Source of the DNA: Planctomyces sp.
GTDB taxonomy: Bacteria > Planctomycetota > Planctomycetia > Planctomycetales > Planctomycetaceae
DNA length: 64,000 bases
Assembly (NCBI GenBank): GCA_016795105.1
Contig: JAEUIH010000020.1
Location: 37,968-101,967, forward strand
Direction of reading: 5' to 3'
Part shown: piece by piece, positions 54,361 through 63,501 of the stretch
Layout of the letters: each line of letters begins with the position of its first letter
Position numbering within the stretch: the first letter of the stretch is position 1
Translations under genes and position numbers: made by a program
The notes under the pieces: generated by a model
Database searches by the model: none
Told to the model about the DNA's origin: nothing
Seen by the model: the letters and a program-made list of their open reading frames with translations, nothing else

Positions 54361-55361
54361 GAGACGCGGCATCGTCCATGATTCCGAAGTGCGACATGAG
54401 CAAAGAGGCAGAGGCCGTTGTGCAGTCAGAACAGCCAGCAGCGGACGGATTTGGGAGGCATGGCTCACATCGAAGTCAGAATCCGGAGATCAAGTGGCTG
54501 GAGACCGAGATCCGGGATGGCGTTGAGAGGTTGCGGTCGGGTGGATTTGAAAACCCTGAGGCTGTGACCGCGGCAGACCAACCTTGTTCAGGAACCGGTA
54601 GAAAACTGCGGATCGCTCGATCGATGTGTCATCCAATTCCGGGCTCTGACCAAGTTTCCTCAGACACAGAGAAATTGCTCGACCACGTGAGCCAGCACGG
54701 CCTGAACAGACCGTGATGCCAGTGATTGAGACGGCAGCATCCTCGCTGGCCGTCTCAATCGTTCCGGGCATCGACGCTTCGACGCGAGACCTGAGTATTC
54801 CTTGGCATGGTTGCTTCCCAGCAGTGCCGCCTCCGCTTCCTCAGGCTGGTTCAGGTTGCCACAGCACACATCCCTATTCAATCGTCCCGCCGGCATATCC
54901 CCCACCCCGCTCTGCGTCACCAAAAACGGTTCGCACACCTTCGTCAACAGCGGGCGCCACGGGTTAAAGCCCGGGCGTTGAAATCACTGTTGATCCTGTG
55001 GTGTCTCGCCCTGTGACTGTTGGCGAAGGTTCGATCCGACAGCGTCTCCGGTCCACCGGCTGATGCGGCCAGAATCCGACGCATGAGCTTTCAGCCGCCC
55101 CGATGCAGACATGCCGACAACTGCTCGCCCGCCAGCTCTGGCCTGCTTCCCCATCGCCAGTACAAAAAAGAGGGTCTGCTGTGCAACAGGAATACCGCGG
55201 CAAGCCATACCACCTCCATCTGCGCCTGCTGGCTCGTTGAGCACATGCGATCCGGGTTTGTTCATGCGTCCCGTTTGTGTGCTGACCGAGAGAGAAGGTG
55301 TGCGTGAAATGGTTGTTTCTTTTGACTGAACAATTTTCTTTCAAGGAAAGCGAGGTGCCCC
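54361..55361. other. 1-kb region without a confident gene
   Basis: A frame 54378-54716 (plus, 112 residues, begins MIPKCDMSKEAEAVV) follows the integrase closely but resembles nothing I know and has an atypical composition. Other frames on both strands are shadows of one another. A strong hairpin lies at 54724-54760. The rest may be decayed island DNA. Confidence 0.4.
54724..54760 (+). terminator. 12-bp-stem hairpin downstream of the integrase region
   Basis: GATTGAGACGGC ... GCCGTCTCAATC, a perfect 12-bp inverted repeat with a 13-nt loop, followed by GTTCC. It lacks a T-run, so factor-independent termination is uncertain. Confidence 0.4.
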
Positions 55362-55685
55362 ATGGCAAATCGTCCCATTCACGAAATTCGACTCGGCAAA
55401 GTGAAAGCAGCGATCTGGAAAAACGAAACAGATTCCGGAATTCGCTACAGTGTAAACATCGTGCGGATTTTCCGAACGGATGATGGCTGGGATTCCAGTA
55501 ACTCATTCGGTCGAGACGAACTCCCGCTGGTCGCCAAAGTCGCTGACAGGGTCCATTCGTGGATCTATGAGCAGAATGATCGCGGCGATTCAGGATCTGA
55601 CAGTGAACAGGAAGCTGCTGAGTCTTCTCAGTCGTCGCTGGATTCACGTCGACAGAAGTCCGGGAACCGCAATCACCGAGGCTGA
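55362..55685 (+). CDS. Conserved small island/plasmid-type protein of unknown function
   Basis: 107 residues, with an AAGGAAAGCGAGG ribosome site. N-terminal two thirds form a compact domain 'RPIHEIRLGKVKAAIWKNET', 'RYSVNIVRIFRTDDGW', 'SFGRDELPLVAKVADRVHSWIYEQ'; the C-terminal third is a Ser/Asp/Gln-rich tail. I recall the same domain recurring near integrases and plasmid genes in planctomycetes, but no function is established. No catalytic motif; a nucleic-acid-binding role is possible. Confidence 0.65.
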   Translation: MANRPIHEIRLGKVKAAIWKNETDSGIRYSVNIVRIFRTDDGWDSSNSFGRDELPLVAKVADRVHSWIYEQNDRGDSGSDSEQEAAESSQSSLDSRRQKSGNRNHRG

Positions 55686-56152
55686 TCAGAGAGAGGTTCT
55701 TCTCCATGGTTTCACGCACACCCGCCTCTCTCCATCTTTTGCTCCGCGACGGATCGCGTTGAAGCAATCGCAGACGGGTAGACGAGCATCCATCGCTTCC
55801 ACTGGGGAGCCTGCCGGTCTCGACGAGATTCGTCAGCACATGCATTGACCGCGGACGCCCGGTTCGGTGACCCCCGAACGAGTCTGCCGGCTCGCTGCCA
55901 GTTCATCGCCCGTATTGTTCGCTGCCTGGAAAATGCGAGCACGGTCTGCGACAGACACTGGTCGGGGTCAACCACGGGCTGAGCTTCAGCACATCGTAAC
56001 TGCTGTTACGGCTCTGAAGACAACTGCGGCATCACAAACGACCGTAATGAAAGGCTCCCCACTGGAGGCCGATGGCGTGCAAACCAAGGGTTTTCCATCT
56101 GTTTTCTGGTTCGTTGAGTCACTGACTCAACACTCAAAGGAGTTATTTCACT
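55686..56152. other. 467-bp intergenic region, no gene seen
   Basis: Short frames only. It should contain the promoter of the ArdC-like gene, which has AGGAG at 56139-56143. No repeats of note. Confidence 0.4.
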
Positions 56153-57100
56153 ATGAATCGTGAAGAGGCACTGAAGAAAAGTGATGACGCATTGAAAGAA
56201 CTTTCGGAATCCCTTCGACAGGGGAAGAGCGAAACGCTGCTGAAGTATTTGTCAATGCTCAGCAGGTTTCATCACTATTCGTTTGGGAACTGCATGCTGA
56301 TTGTGATGCAGCGTCCAACCGCAACACTTGTCGCCGGATTTCAACGCTGGAAGGAACTTCACCGCTGGGTCAAAAAGGATGAGAAAGGCATCGCCATTCT
56401 CGCCCCGATGATTGGCCGACGAAAGAAGGATGACAACGCGAAGAATGGCGGCTCTGGTGCAGTCGGAGAGTCCGACAACGAGCCTGAAGCGAAAGTTGTT
56501 CGCGGCTTTCGTGTGGCTTACGTCTTTGACGTGGAGCAAACCGAAGGAAAAGAACTCGAACAGTTCACATCTCTGGCCGGTGATCCGGGTGACTACCTGC
56601 TGCGACTGGAATACGTTGTTCGACAGCACAGGCTTCAGCTGGACTACGTGGATGCCATCCTGGGCGGAGCTAATGGTGCTTCCTATGGGGGACGCATCGA
56701 AGTGGTTTCCAGTCTGCCCATTGCTCAGAAGTTCTCGACGCTGGCTCATGAGCTGGCTCATGAACTGCTGCACCGGGGAGACCGACGCGATCAGACTTCA
56801 AAGACCGTTCGGGAAACCGAAGCGGAATCTGTGGCCTACGTCGTTTGCCGGGGAATCGGGCTGGAGTGTTCCACACGAGCCTCGGACTACATCCAGCTCT
56901 GGGATGGCGATGAGAAAGTGCTCATGCAGTCTCTCGAGCTGATCCGCAGCGTGGCGGCTGACATTCTGAGTCGACTGGACGCTGAGACTGAGATCAGTCC
57001 GGCACTCCCCGGCGACCCACCAACGGCGAATGCCCCTAATGCAACGCCGATGGTGACGGTCGACATAACTTCTGTTCGTGAGGTCACGGTCGCCGGCTGA
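56153..57100 (+). CDS. ArdC-like antirestriction protein with zinc-metallopeptidase domain
   Basis: 315 residues. Residues ~5-130 correspond to the ArdC N-terminal ssDNA-binding domain ('LLKYLSMLSRFHHYSFGNCMLI', 'GFQRWKELHRWVKKDEKGIAILAP', 'VRGFRVAYVFDVEQTEGKEL'). Residues ~190-260 form an ImmA/IrrE-like metallopeptidase with H199-E-x-x-H203 in 'LAHELAHELLHRG' and the downstream Glu in 'RETEAESVAYVVC'. ArdC proteins on conjugative plasmids protect incoming DNA from restriction and resemble the N-terminal part of TraC primases. It supports past or present conjugative movement of the island. Confidence 0.85.
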   Translation: MNREEALKKSDDALKELSESLRQGKSETLLKYLSMLSRFHHYSFGNCMLIVMQRPTATLVAGFQRWKELHRWVKKDEKGIAILAPMIGRRKKDDNAKNGGSGAVGESDNEPEAKVVRGFRVAYVFDVEQTEGKELEQFTSLAGDPGDYLLRLEYVVRQHRLQLDYVDAILGGANGASYGGRIEVVSSLPIAQKFSTLAHELAHELLHRGDRRDQTSKTVRETEAESVAYVVCRGIGLECSTRASDYIQLWDGDEKVLMQSLELIRSVAADILSRLDAETEISPALPGDPPTANAPNATPMVTVDITSVREVTVAG

Positions 57101-57236
57101 ACTCAGGCCGTTCGAGAGGAACTCGGCCGGCAGAACAGACCGCAATCAACCGAAGACTCAGCAGGCAGGATGCAAACTGCTGAGTCTTCACACGTGAAGG
57201 AACTGTCCATGTCAACACTTCTATTGGGAGAACACA

Positions 57237-57674
57237 ATGACGCAACGGGAGACTGAACTGCCTCGCAGCGGAGACCTGATTCAGGTGCTCCGCAGTGAAT
57301 GGTACGCATTGAAGGATGGCGAGTGGCTGCGAGTCTGCGAACGTCCCGGCTGGATCCGGAACGACGAGGCAATACTCGTGGCCCCTCGCCATCAGGTCCG
57401 CACATTCCGGGGACCGAACATCGGACCGCCGGATGGTATCAAGCCAGAGGAAATGAGCACTTCCGGTGGTCCGTTCCGAACGGTTCGCCGGGAACATCTA
57501 CAAGGCCTGCGATACGGAGGCCGCGGGCTGGATGTGTTCTGGTGCTGGATTGATGTTCCGCAAGCCGGAAGAGGACGCGAACGGTCAATGAGCATCGATG
57601 TGTGGCAGTGTGAACTGCTGATCGACGAGCATTACAGGAGATGTCAGGAGTTTGCTCGAGGAGGTGACCCATGA
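57237..57674 (+). CDS. Hypothetical island protein
   Basis: 145 residues, GGGAG ribosome site, overlapping the next gene by 4 nt (ATGA). Sequence 'SGDLIQVLRSEWYALKDGEWLRVCERPGWI' suggests a small beta-barrel; late 'FWCWIDVPQAGRGRE' and 'YRRCQEFARGG'. Not recognised. Located between ArdC-like and the zinc/HTH protein in a likely operon. Confidence 0.55.
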   Translation: MTQRETELPRSGDLIQVLRSEWYALKDGEWLRVCERPGWIRNDEAILVAPRHQVRTFRGPNIGPPDGIKPEEMSTSGGPFRTVRREHLQGLRYGGRGLDVFWCWIDVPQAGRGRERSMSIDVWQCELLIDEHYRRCQEFARGGDP

Positions 57675-58393
57675 CGCAGTCTGTGAACGCAAGCCATGAT
57701 GACTCAGCGTATCGCCCTGATTTGCCGAAAGACAATCAGGGCGATGTTGTTTCATCTTTGAACAGTTCCGCTGCTCCGCAGCGGAGCTCCCGCACGACAG
57801 CCCCGATTGAGATTCATCCGATCATTCGGCAGATCATTGATCGCGACTGTCATGTGGGATCGAGCGACAGGGACGTTGTTCGACATGTCATTTCGAAACT
57901 GAAGCACGGACTGCAGACGTTTCGCACAATGACCGAATCGGAGCGCCAGCAACTGATTGAGCAATGTCTGGCACAACACCGGGGCAACCTGCTGCTGTAC
58001 CTGGACGTCATGGTCGGACCACAAAGCCGGCCAGTCGAACCGGTTCAGGCAGCTCTGCCACCAACGACGCTCAGTGGGAGAGACCTGATTCGACTGATGA
58101 GGCAGCATCGCGTGAGGATCGCTGACCTTGCCATTCGAATCGGGGTCACGCAGAGACGCGTCAGAGAGTTGCGTCAGGCCGGGATTGACAATCCCAGGGT
58201 GATTCGCGACTGGATTGAAGCGATCACCGGACAGGATCCCGGACCGGTTCCGGAGCGGATTCGCATCAACGGAATTCGAGAAGAAGCAGAATGCTGCTTC
58301 TGCGGATATCCATTGTACAACGGTGATGAGGCCTGGGACTTTCAGAACGAGGTTTTCTGCTCCGTCCGCTGCTGCCACCGCAGCCGGCACTGA
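57671..58393 (+). CDS. HTH plus C-terminal zinc-binding island protein
   Basis: 240 residues. 'ELIRLMRQHRVRIADLAIRIGVTQRRVRELRQ'-type helix-turn-helix lies at ~137-170 (seen as DLIRLMRQHRVRIADLAIRI then GVTQRRVRELRQAG). The C-terminus has a small Cys cluster 'ECCFCGYPLYNGDEAW' and 'CSVRCCHRSRH', resembling a zinc ribbon. The N-terminal half is low-complexity then helical. It may bind DNA as an island regulator. Overlap with the preceding gene implies one transcript. Not assigned to a named family. Confidence 0.6.
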   Translation: MTQSVNASHDDSAYRPDLPKDNQGDVVSSLNSSAAPQRSSRTTAPIEIHPIIRQIIDRDCHVGSSDRDVVRHVISKLKHGLQTFRTMTESERQQLIEQCLAQHRGNLLLYLDVMVGPQSRPVEPVQAALPPTTLSGRDLIRLMRQHRVRIADLAIRIGVTQRRVRELRQAGIDNPRVIRDWIEAITGQDPGPVPERIRINGIREEAECCFCGYPLYNGDEAWDFQNEVFCSVRCCHRSRH

Positions 58394-59053
58394 GCCGTGA
58401 ATTCGCTTTGAATTCACAACGAGAGGTTTCGACAAACGCACGCCATCGAACCTCTTTCAGATTTCAGGCATTTTCAGCGAAAGCAATGTAACGAGCCAGG
58501 TTCTGGTCGTGGATTTGGTTTGAGTCCGGCTGAATTGTCACTGCAACCTACGTAGAGTGTTAAACGGTGAATTCGGTCTGTCGATCCCGCTTGACCTCGG
58601 CCTGCCCGAGTTCCCTGCGATACACCGTTCATAGCACGAGGAACCAACAGGTTAGCGGTTCTTCACGGATCGCACCCGCGCGACGGACTCAGGATCGCGC
58701 CAGCACGATCGACACTGTGACGTGCTCCCGTGCTCGCCCGCGCAGGACATCAACGCCGCGATGGAAAGTCTTGATCACGGCATTGCCATCAGAAATCCTT
58801 CGAGCGTACAAATTTGCTGACGCACGTCCGCATGTGTACCTCCCATCGCGCCTCACGTGAACAGTCCTCGGGAATTCGAGGCAATTCGGCCAACGGGCCA
58901 GGAAAGACCTCAAGTCCCGACACTCTCAATTCGGCCAAAACTATGATATCCATTCGGTCCGTAACACTCAAACTGAGCGCATGCACAAAATCGACAGTGC
59001 CATTCAGACCTGACCCCTTTTGGCCCTTCGATGCAGTACAGCGACTTACTGCA
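58394..59053. other. 660-bp region holding repeat copy 1
   Basis: Most of it is repeat copy 1 (58482-58885). A minus-strand frame at 58689-58913 resembles one at 63701-63952 in copy 3. Beyond 58885 no feature is clear. Confidence 0.4.
58482..58885. repeat. RHS-array spacer repeat, copy 1
   Basis: Shares 'GTTACGAGCCAGG'-type start, 'GTCGATCCCGC', 'GACCTCGGCCTGCCC' and 'GCACGAGGAACCAACAGGT' with copies 2 and 3. Compared with copy 3 it lacks an ~86-bp internal segment. No RHS tip follows it on the minus strand. Confidence 0.65.
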
Positions 59054-59623
59054 TCAATCAGCGATGTCATTTGCAACGGTTCCGGATCGCATGCAATGCT
59101 TACCCACGAGTCGCCTTATCAGCATCGCAAGTTCATCTGGATCCCACATTAGTTCATCGTGCGAGATCAGCACCATGTCGTTGCTGCGAACGTTCAGATC
59201 GTCCGAGCTCAGCATGTAACTGATGCGTGCGGTGTTCTCTTCCAACACCGCTTTGCAGGAAACTAGCTCAAGTAATAGTGCTTTGTGTTTTCCCTCATGA
59301 TCGACCCAACTAACGCACTTTGCGTCAGCAATTTCATTCCAAGCAACTAGACGGGCTTGCCCGGAATGGAGATCGTGTCTGTACCAGACACCGCATTCAT
59401 CAATTCTCAGTGCCACACGGAGATGCCATGATACCAATCCGATTGCCAACGCAGCACACCCGCACGCAAACAGGAACAGTCGACCAAAAGGAGCGGCAAC
59501 AACAAACCATGGAAAGATGCAAAAGAAGGCTCCAAGAATAACGAACCCCACATATGCAAAGGGGCGATAAGACACGCACGCGTAAATGTTGGTGTGCTCA
59601 CTTGTCGCCGGACGCTGTGACAT
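59054..59623 (-). CDS. Small membrane protein, possible RHS-tip immunity protein
   Basis: 189 residues, starting 13 bp after the RHS tip stop. Two adjacent hydrophobic segments near 26-45 and 47-68 ('FAYVGFVILGAFFCIFPWFV', 'LFLFACGCAALAIGLVSW') are followed by a cytoplasmic PH-like/bPH beta domain ('ALRIDECGVWYRHDL', 'ARLVAWNEIADAKCVSW'). No named family recognised. In RHS systems the gene directly after a tip usually encodes the immunity protein (established arrangement); that is the reason for this call. Confidence 0.6.
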   Translation of the reverse strand: MSQRPATSEHTNIYACVSYRPFAYVGFVILGAFFCIFPWFVVAAPFGRLFLFACGCAALAIGLVSWHLRVALRIDECGVWYRHDLHSGQARLVAWNEIADAKCVSWVDHEGKHKALLLELVSCKAVLEENTARISYMLSSDDLNVRSNDMVLISHDELMWDPDELAMLIRRLVGKHCMRSGTVANDIAD

Positions 59624-59636
59624 AGCTGTTTACCTA

Positions 59637-60674
59637 TTATGGTGTGCAACAGTCGCCGGGGAAGCCGCAGCTCGTATACGAATACTCACCACCGGCAGAT
59701 ACTCCAGTTCCAGTGCCGATACCAAATCCGATTTGTGACACAACCTTGCCAGTTCGAAAGTCATAACATGCTCGAGCTCCATACGTCCAAGTTGCAAATC
59801 CGGCCGAAGCCGTGACGCAGAAACTTCCACTATGACCAACGGCCGGACATCCGTTACTTACCGCTCCGGTGAGAGAACCGGGACGCTTTGTCGCTGGAAC
59901 CGTGCGGATCTGAAAGGCCGGAAACGGGAGAATCAAGCCACTTCTGCCTCCGAGTGAAATACATTCATAGACCCCAAAATCGATGCTGAGACGAAGTATG
60001 TTACAAGTTTTTCTCCGCGAAAGGCAACATGCTTCCACTACAGACACACAACAGTCAGTGACCTCGTCAGTTGCGCAGCCCGTGATACAAAAGCAACCAA
60101 TCGGGGGTGTCACAAGTCTACTGCAGGCCTGAACACACTGGCGCACGCCGACTCGACCTGAGAATGACTTCATGAATTGCAGAAGGCCTGCTACAAATTC
60201 GTCGGACGAAAACAGTCCCGTTACATCGATTCGATGACACGGACTATTCCGTACATATTCGTAGGCATTTAACCCGTCTACAAATCTCAACGGATCGACA
60301 CTAACCCATCGCGCGATGGTTGGCTGGTACATCCGTGCCCTGACATAGATGAGCCCGGTTGCGTTATCTGTATAATATCCATACCGTCCGACCCATCGAA
60401 AGGGATTGATGGTGGACCCGGTGCTGGAGACGGGATTTCCCCAGGCATCGAGGAGATACGTGTCCGTGGTGGCTCCGGCGGTGCTGGTGAGCAGTCGGGT
60501 GGTGCCGAGTGCATCGGCGTGGAGGAAGCGGGACGTGCTGCCGCGTCGCTGGCTGAGGACACCGCCATACTGCTGCGGTTCATTGGTGTAGACCGCCTGA
60601 GTCGCTCCTGTGCCATCCAGTTCAGAAATCACACAGTCGTTCACCGGGTCCCAGACAAACGTCGTCGTTGGCAT
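59637..60674 (-). CDS. Orphan RHS-repeat C-terminal tip 1 (Cys-rich variable domain)
   Basis: 345 residues. Residues 1-130 are the RHS-repeat-associated core end: 'FVWDPVNDCVISELDGTGAT', 'SRFLHADALGTTRLLT', 'FRWVGRYGYYTDNATGLIYVRARMY', closing at 'WVSVDPLRF'. From ~150 the sequence is unique and Cys-rich ('CFCITGCATDEVTDCC', 'GEYSYTSCGFPGDCC'). It lacks the long upstream RHS beta-cage and any signal, so it is a displaced tip and probably not secreted as it stands. Upstream, 'RRTKIQEP' of the core continues in another frame. Activity of the tip unknown. Confidence 0.8.
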   Translation of the reverse strand: MPTTTFVWDPVNDCVISELDGTGATQAVYTNEPQQYGGVLSQRRGSTSRFLHADALGTTRLLTSTAGATTDTYLLDAWGNPVSSTGSTINPFRWVGRYGYYTDNATGLIYVRARMYQPTIARWVSVDPLRFVDGLNAYEYVRNSPCHRIDVTGLFSSDEFVAGLLQFMKSFSGRVGVRQCVQACSRLVTPPIGCFCITGCATDEVTDCCVSVVEACCLSRRKTCNILRLSIDFGVYECISLGGRSGLILPFPAFQIRTVPATKRPGSLTGAVSNGCPAVGHSGSFCVTASAGFATWTYGARACYDFRTGKVVSQIGFGIGTGTGVSAGGEYSYTSCGFPGDCCTP

Positions 60675-60863
60675 CCTCAGGGCTCCTGAATCTTCGTGCG
60701 GCGGTTGTCACCATTGTAAATTGTTACGAGCCAGGTGTTGATCGTAGATTCGGTCTCATTCTGCCTGAATTGTCATTGCAACAGTCGTAGAGCGTTACAC
60801 GGTGAATTCGACTTGTCTATCCCGCTTTACCTCGCGACCGCTGTCTTGTAGCACCTTGCCGTC
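60675..60863. repeat. RHS-array spacer repeat, copy 2 (short)
   Basis: Directly upstream (minus sense) of tip 1. Matches copy 3 from the tip start codon through 'GAATTCGACTTGTCTATCCCGC' and 'TAGCACCTTGCCGTCC', then diverges. The remaining bases to 61035 show no gene. Confidence 0.65.
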
Positions 60864-61035
60864 CCGGGCTTCGCCCGCCTTCCTTCCAATTCGACAAAAC
60901 AGCCTTCGGATTTGGCATCATGCGAAAAACCTTCGTGGCACGATGCCACAACTGCGATTTGACAGGATGTCCCTCACTGTTTCTCGCTAACTGCAATCCT
61001 TCATGATTCCACCTACCCCTGAACCAAAACACTCC

Positions 61036-61530
61036 TTAACGAATCTGGTCGCGAGGGAGAAGGCGGTGAAGTCGGACGCAGCGGGCGATGATAACCAGAG
61101 AAGCTGGAATCACAACAACTCCAGAGAAGGGCAAGCGATCGAAAACAACAAAGAGCAAACTCACAACGAGGTACAACAAGCAGAAACACATTAGGTTTAT
61201 TACTGAAGAATCATGTCCCCTTTTTATATAAACGGCGAGAGGCAGTGAAGCTGACGAGAAGAACAGACCATAGACAATGTTTGAGCCCAGCGTCTTGTGA
61301 GCATACGGAAGAAGTGGCGGACGTTCGTACAAACCTACGATACCAGAAGTGCACGTCATATAGACATAGAGTATCGTCAAGAACACGACGAGTGCGGATG
61401 CGACCACGACACGATTTTCCAGCTTAGTTCTCTGTAGTTGGAGCCGAGTATCAGAGGCTGGATGAGAGGCTATTGCGTTTCCGGAAGATTTCAGGTCGAC
61501 ATGACATGTTTGGTATTCGTGATCAGTCAT
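61036..61530 (-). CDS. Small polytopic membrane protein in RHS array
   Basis: 164 residues with about four hydrophobic segments: 'VVVASALVVFLTILYVYM' (~43-60), 'NIVYGLFFSSASLPLAVYI', 'LMCFCLLYLVVSLLFVVF' and 'SGVVVIPASLVIIARCV'. No family recognised. It lies between the immunity-like gene of tip 2 and repeat copy 2, so it may be an immunity protein of a lost tip. Confidence 0.5.
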   Translation of the reverse strand: MTDHEYQTCHVDLKSSGNAIASHPASDTRLQLQRTKLENRVVVASALVVFLTILYVYMTCTSGIVGLYERPPLLPYAHKTLGSNIVYGLFFSSASLPLAVYIKRGHDSSVINLMCFCLLYLVVSLLFVVFDRLPFSGVVVIPASLVIIARCVRLHRLLPRDQIR

Positions 61531-62125
61531 TTGGCTTCACCGACATTCTCGACGGTAAGTCTTCTACTTTGGATAGATTGGCGAAAGTCGCTCTTCTACG
61601 TACGCACCATGAAAGACAGATGATTCCCGGCCGCAAGAAACCCGGTCTTGAGGTCACCAAAATCAATTACTGAAAAGGCAAGAAGAACAAGGAGATCGTG
61701 AAAGATTGCTGTGTGTCCCTCTCTCGTATGAGACTTTATGCTAATGTCGCAGAAGCTTATGAGATAAGAATGCCGATTGATGGTTGTGTTGCCACTAAAT
61801 GATCGAATCGACTTGTCCATGATCGCGCTGCTGCAGACACTCTGAAACGGAGCGAAGTGGAATTGGAATGCTGACATCCTCGCAGTCGAATAGAGATTTT
61901 GACTCTGGATGAGCGAGCGGTAAGTTGACGCCGTCACCGCTGGGTTGACGCACGAGGCGTCAATCGGATCTTGAACCTTAAAAGCCTCGTTTGACAAAAC
62001 GAATAACACGCTCACCTCTTCGGGAGAGCTGCCATCCCTGGATGCGTCATGACCGTCCCGGGACTGCTTGGACGCTCCCTGAAACGCTATGCAGCATGTG
62101 CCGCCATAGAGATGATTCCGGAAGG
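61531..62125. other. 595-bp region, no convincing gene
   Basis: A minus-strand frame 61596-62216 (206 residues) is open but its composition changes along its length and it overlaps the better candidate at 62126-62434. It may be remains of an older tip or immunity gene. Confidence 0.4.
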
Positions 62126-62434
62126 TCATCGCTCGGCACTCCGCACTTGCCAATATTTCTGTCTGATCAGAGAAGCATCGATTTCGTATGCTGTCTGGAA
62201 AACGGTTTCGAGGCACGCTTCACAATACCAGGCGAAGGTTGAATTGAGTTTCCAAAGAGAGAGGGGAGCATAAACAGGCATCGCGTATACCTGATGTTGC
62301 GATATAACGATGCGATCAACAATTAAGTAATATTGGCTAAAATACAGTGAAATTGATATAGCCGTTTTGATGATGACGACAAAGAAGTCATAGCGACATT
62401 CAGATGCGAGTTGATCAGATTTTTCCATTCTCAT
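62126..62434 (-). CDS. Possible immunity protein of RHS tip 2
   Basis: 102 residues. The ATG at 62434 overlaps the tip 2 stop (TGATG on the coding strand), typical translational coupling of tip and immunity. One hydrophobic segment near 18-38 ('FFVVIIKTAISISLYFSQYY'), then a region with 'FAWYCEACLETVFQTAYEID'. No family recognised. Composition is AT-richer than the surroundings, as often for RHS cassettes. Confidence 0.5.
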   Translation of the reverse strand: MRMEKSDQLASECRYDFFVVIIKTAISISLYFSQYYLIVDRIVISQHQVYAMPVYAPLSLWKLNSTFAWYCEACLETVFQTAYEIDASLIRQKYWQVRSAER

Positions 62435-63501
62435 CAATTTCTGCAATAGTCGCTGACGGGGCCAGAAATCCTTGAGCAGGAGACATCGCTTTTCCTTTTG
62501 AGCTGCCTGAGTCTTTCAACGATTTCGTCGTTGGGATCTACAGATCCATTCTGCTTGCAGCTGTCAATACACTCCCAGAAGTTCTCGTATCCCATGCAAT
62601 CCAGCTTATCACTGCAGGCTTTCGTCCCTCCGGGAGATATGAGGCCGGTAGCGGGATCAAGGCCACACATTTGAAATTTAGAAACGTAACAATAGAGCAG
62701 CTTCTTTGAGTATTCTTCTTTATTTACCAAGCATCCTGTAAGGCATTTGCTTTTGTGAGGACGTGATCCAAACACATTATTACAGAGCCGCAATTCGATA
62801 CCGCGATTAGGGCCGCATGCAGTTTGAGCTAGCACTTCGCCTTTTGGCGGATCACAATCCACGGTCTTCGTTGCCCATGGAGGAAGAGGTGTGGCTGGCC
62901 TCGTTGATGGTGGAGTTGGGGGAGTCGTTCCATCAAGACAGTTCGTCAGTGGCGGTGGAGCACTGCTGCACCCGGCGATCGATCCAATAATGATGCCGCA
63001 GATCAAGAGTACACCACATGTCACTGGTTCGATCAGTCCGCTGGGATCAGTTTGTTGGAGCGGGTAATTCGAGACGTAGCGATACAATAAAACATCGCCG
63101 GAATCAAATCCAATTGGATCCATACTGACCCACACTGCGATGGTTGGCGCATACATCCTCGCCCTGACATAGACAAGCCCGGTTGCGTTGTCTGTATAGT
63201 ACCCATACCGTCCGACCCATCGAAATGGGTTGACGGTGGATCCGGTGCTGGAGACGGGATTTCCCCAGGCATCGAAGAGATACGTGTCCGTCGTGACTCC
63301 GGCGGTGCTGGTGAGCAGTCGGGTGGTGCCCAGTGCATCCGCGTGGAGGAAGCGGGAGGTGCTGCCGCGTCGCTGACTGAGCACACCGCCATACTTCTGC
63401 GGTTCATTGGTATAGACCGCCTGAGTCGCTCCCGTACCATCCAGTTCAGAAATCACACAGTCGTTCACCGGATCCCAGACGAAGGTCGTTGTTGTTGGCA
63501 T
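62434..63501 (-). CDS. Orphan RHS-repeat C-terminal tip 2 (variable domain)
   Basis: 355 residues. Its first ~125 residues are almost the same as tip 1 ('FVWDPVNDCVISELDGTGAT', 'SRFLHADALGTTRLLTSTAG', 'NPFRWVGRYGYYTDNATGL'), closing at 'WVSMDPIGF'. Beyond this it is unrelated to tip 1: 'GVLLICGIIIGSIAGCSS', a Pro/Thr-rich linker, then a Cys-rich domain ('KCLTGCLVNKEE', 'CMGYENFWECIDSCKQNG'). The sharp change after the DPxGF-type motif is the known RHS core/tip border. As for tip 1, no export signal is present. Confidence 0.8.
   Translation of the reverse strand: MPTTTTFVWDPVNDCVISELDGTGATQAVYTNEPQKYGGVLSQRRGSTSRFLHADALGTTRLLTSTAGVTTDTYLFDAWGNPVSSTGSTVNPFRWVGRYGYYTDNATGLVYVRARMYAPTIAVWVSMDPIGFDSGDVLLYRYVSNYPLQQTDPSGLIEPVTCGVLLICGIIIGSIAGCSSAPPPLTNCLDGTTPPTPPSTRPATPLPPWATKTVDCDPPKGEVLAQTACGPNRGIELRLCNNVFGSRPHKSKCLTGCLVNKEEYSKKLLYCYVSKFQMCGLDPATGLISPGGTKACSDKLDCMGYENFWECIDSCKQNGSVDPNDEIVERLRQLKRKSDVSCSRISGPVSDYCRN

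Noticed and set aside
54964..55845. 293-residue minus-strand frame
   Set aside because: It covers the well-supported plus-strand gene at 55362-55685 and shows no domain features; composition looks like an antisense shadow.
61596..62216. 206-residue minus-strand frame in the RHS array
   Set aside because: Overlaps the coupled gene at 62126-62434, lacks a ribosome site and has no recognisable motif.
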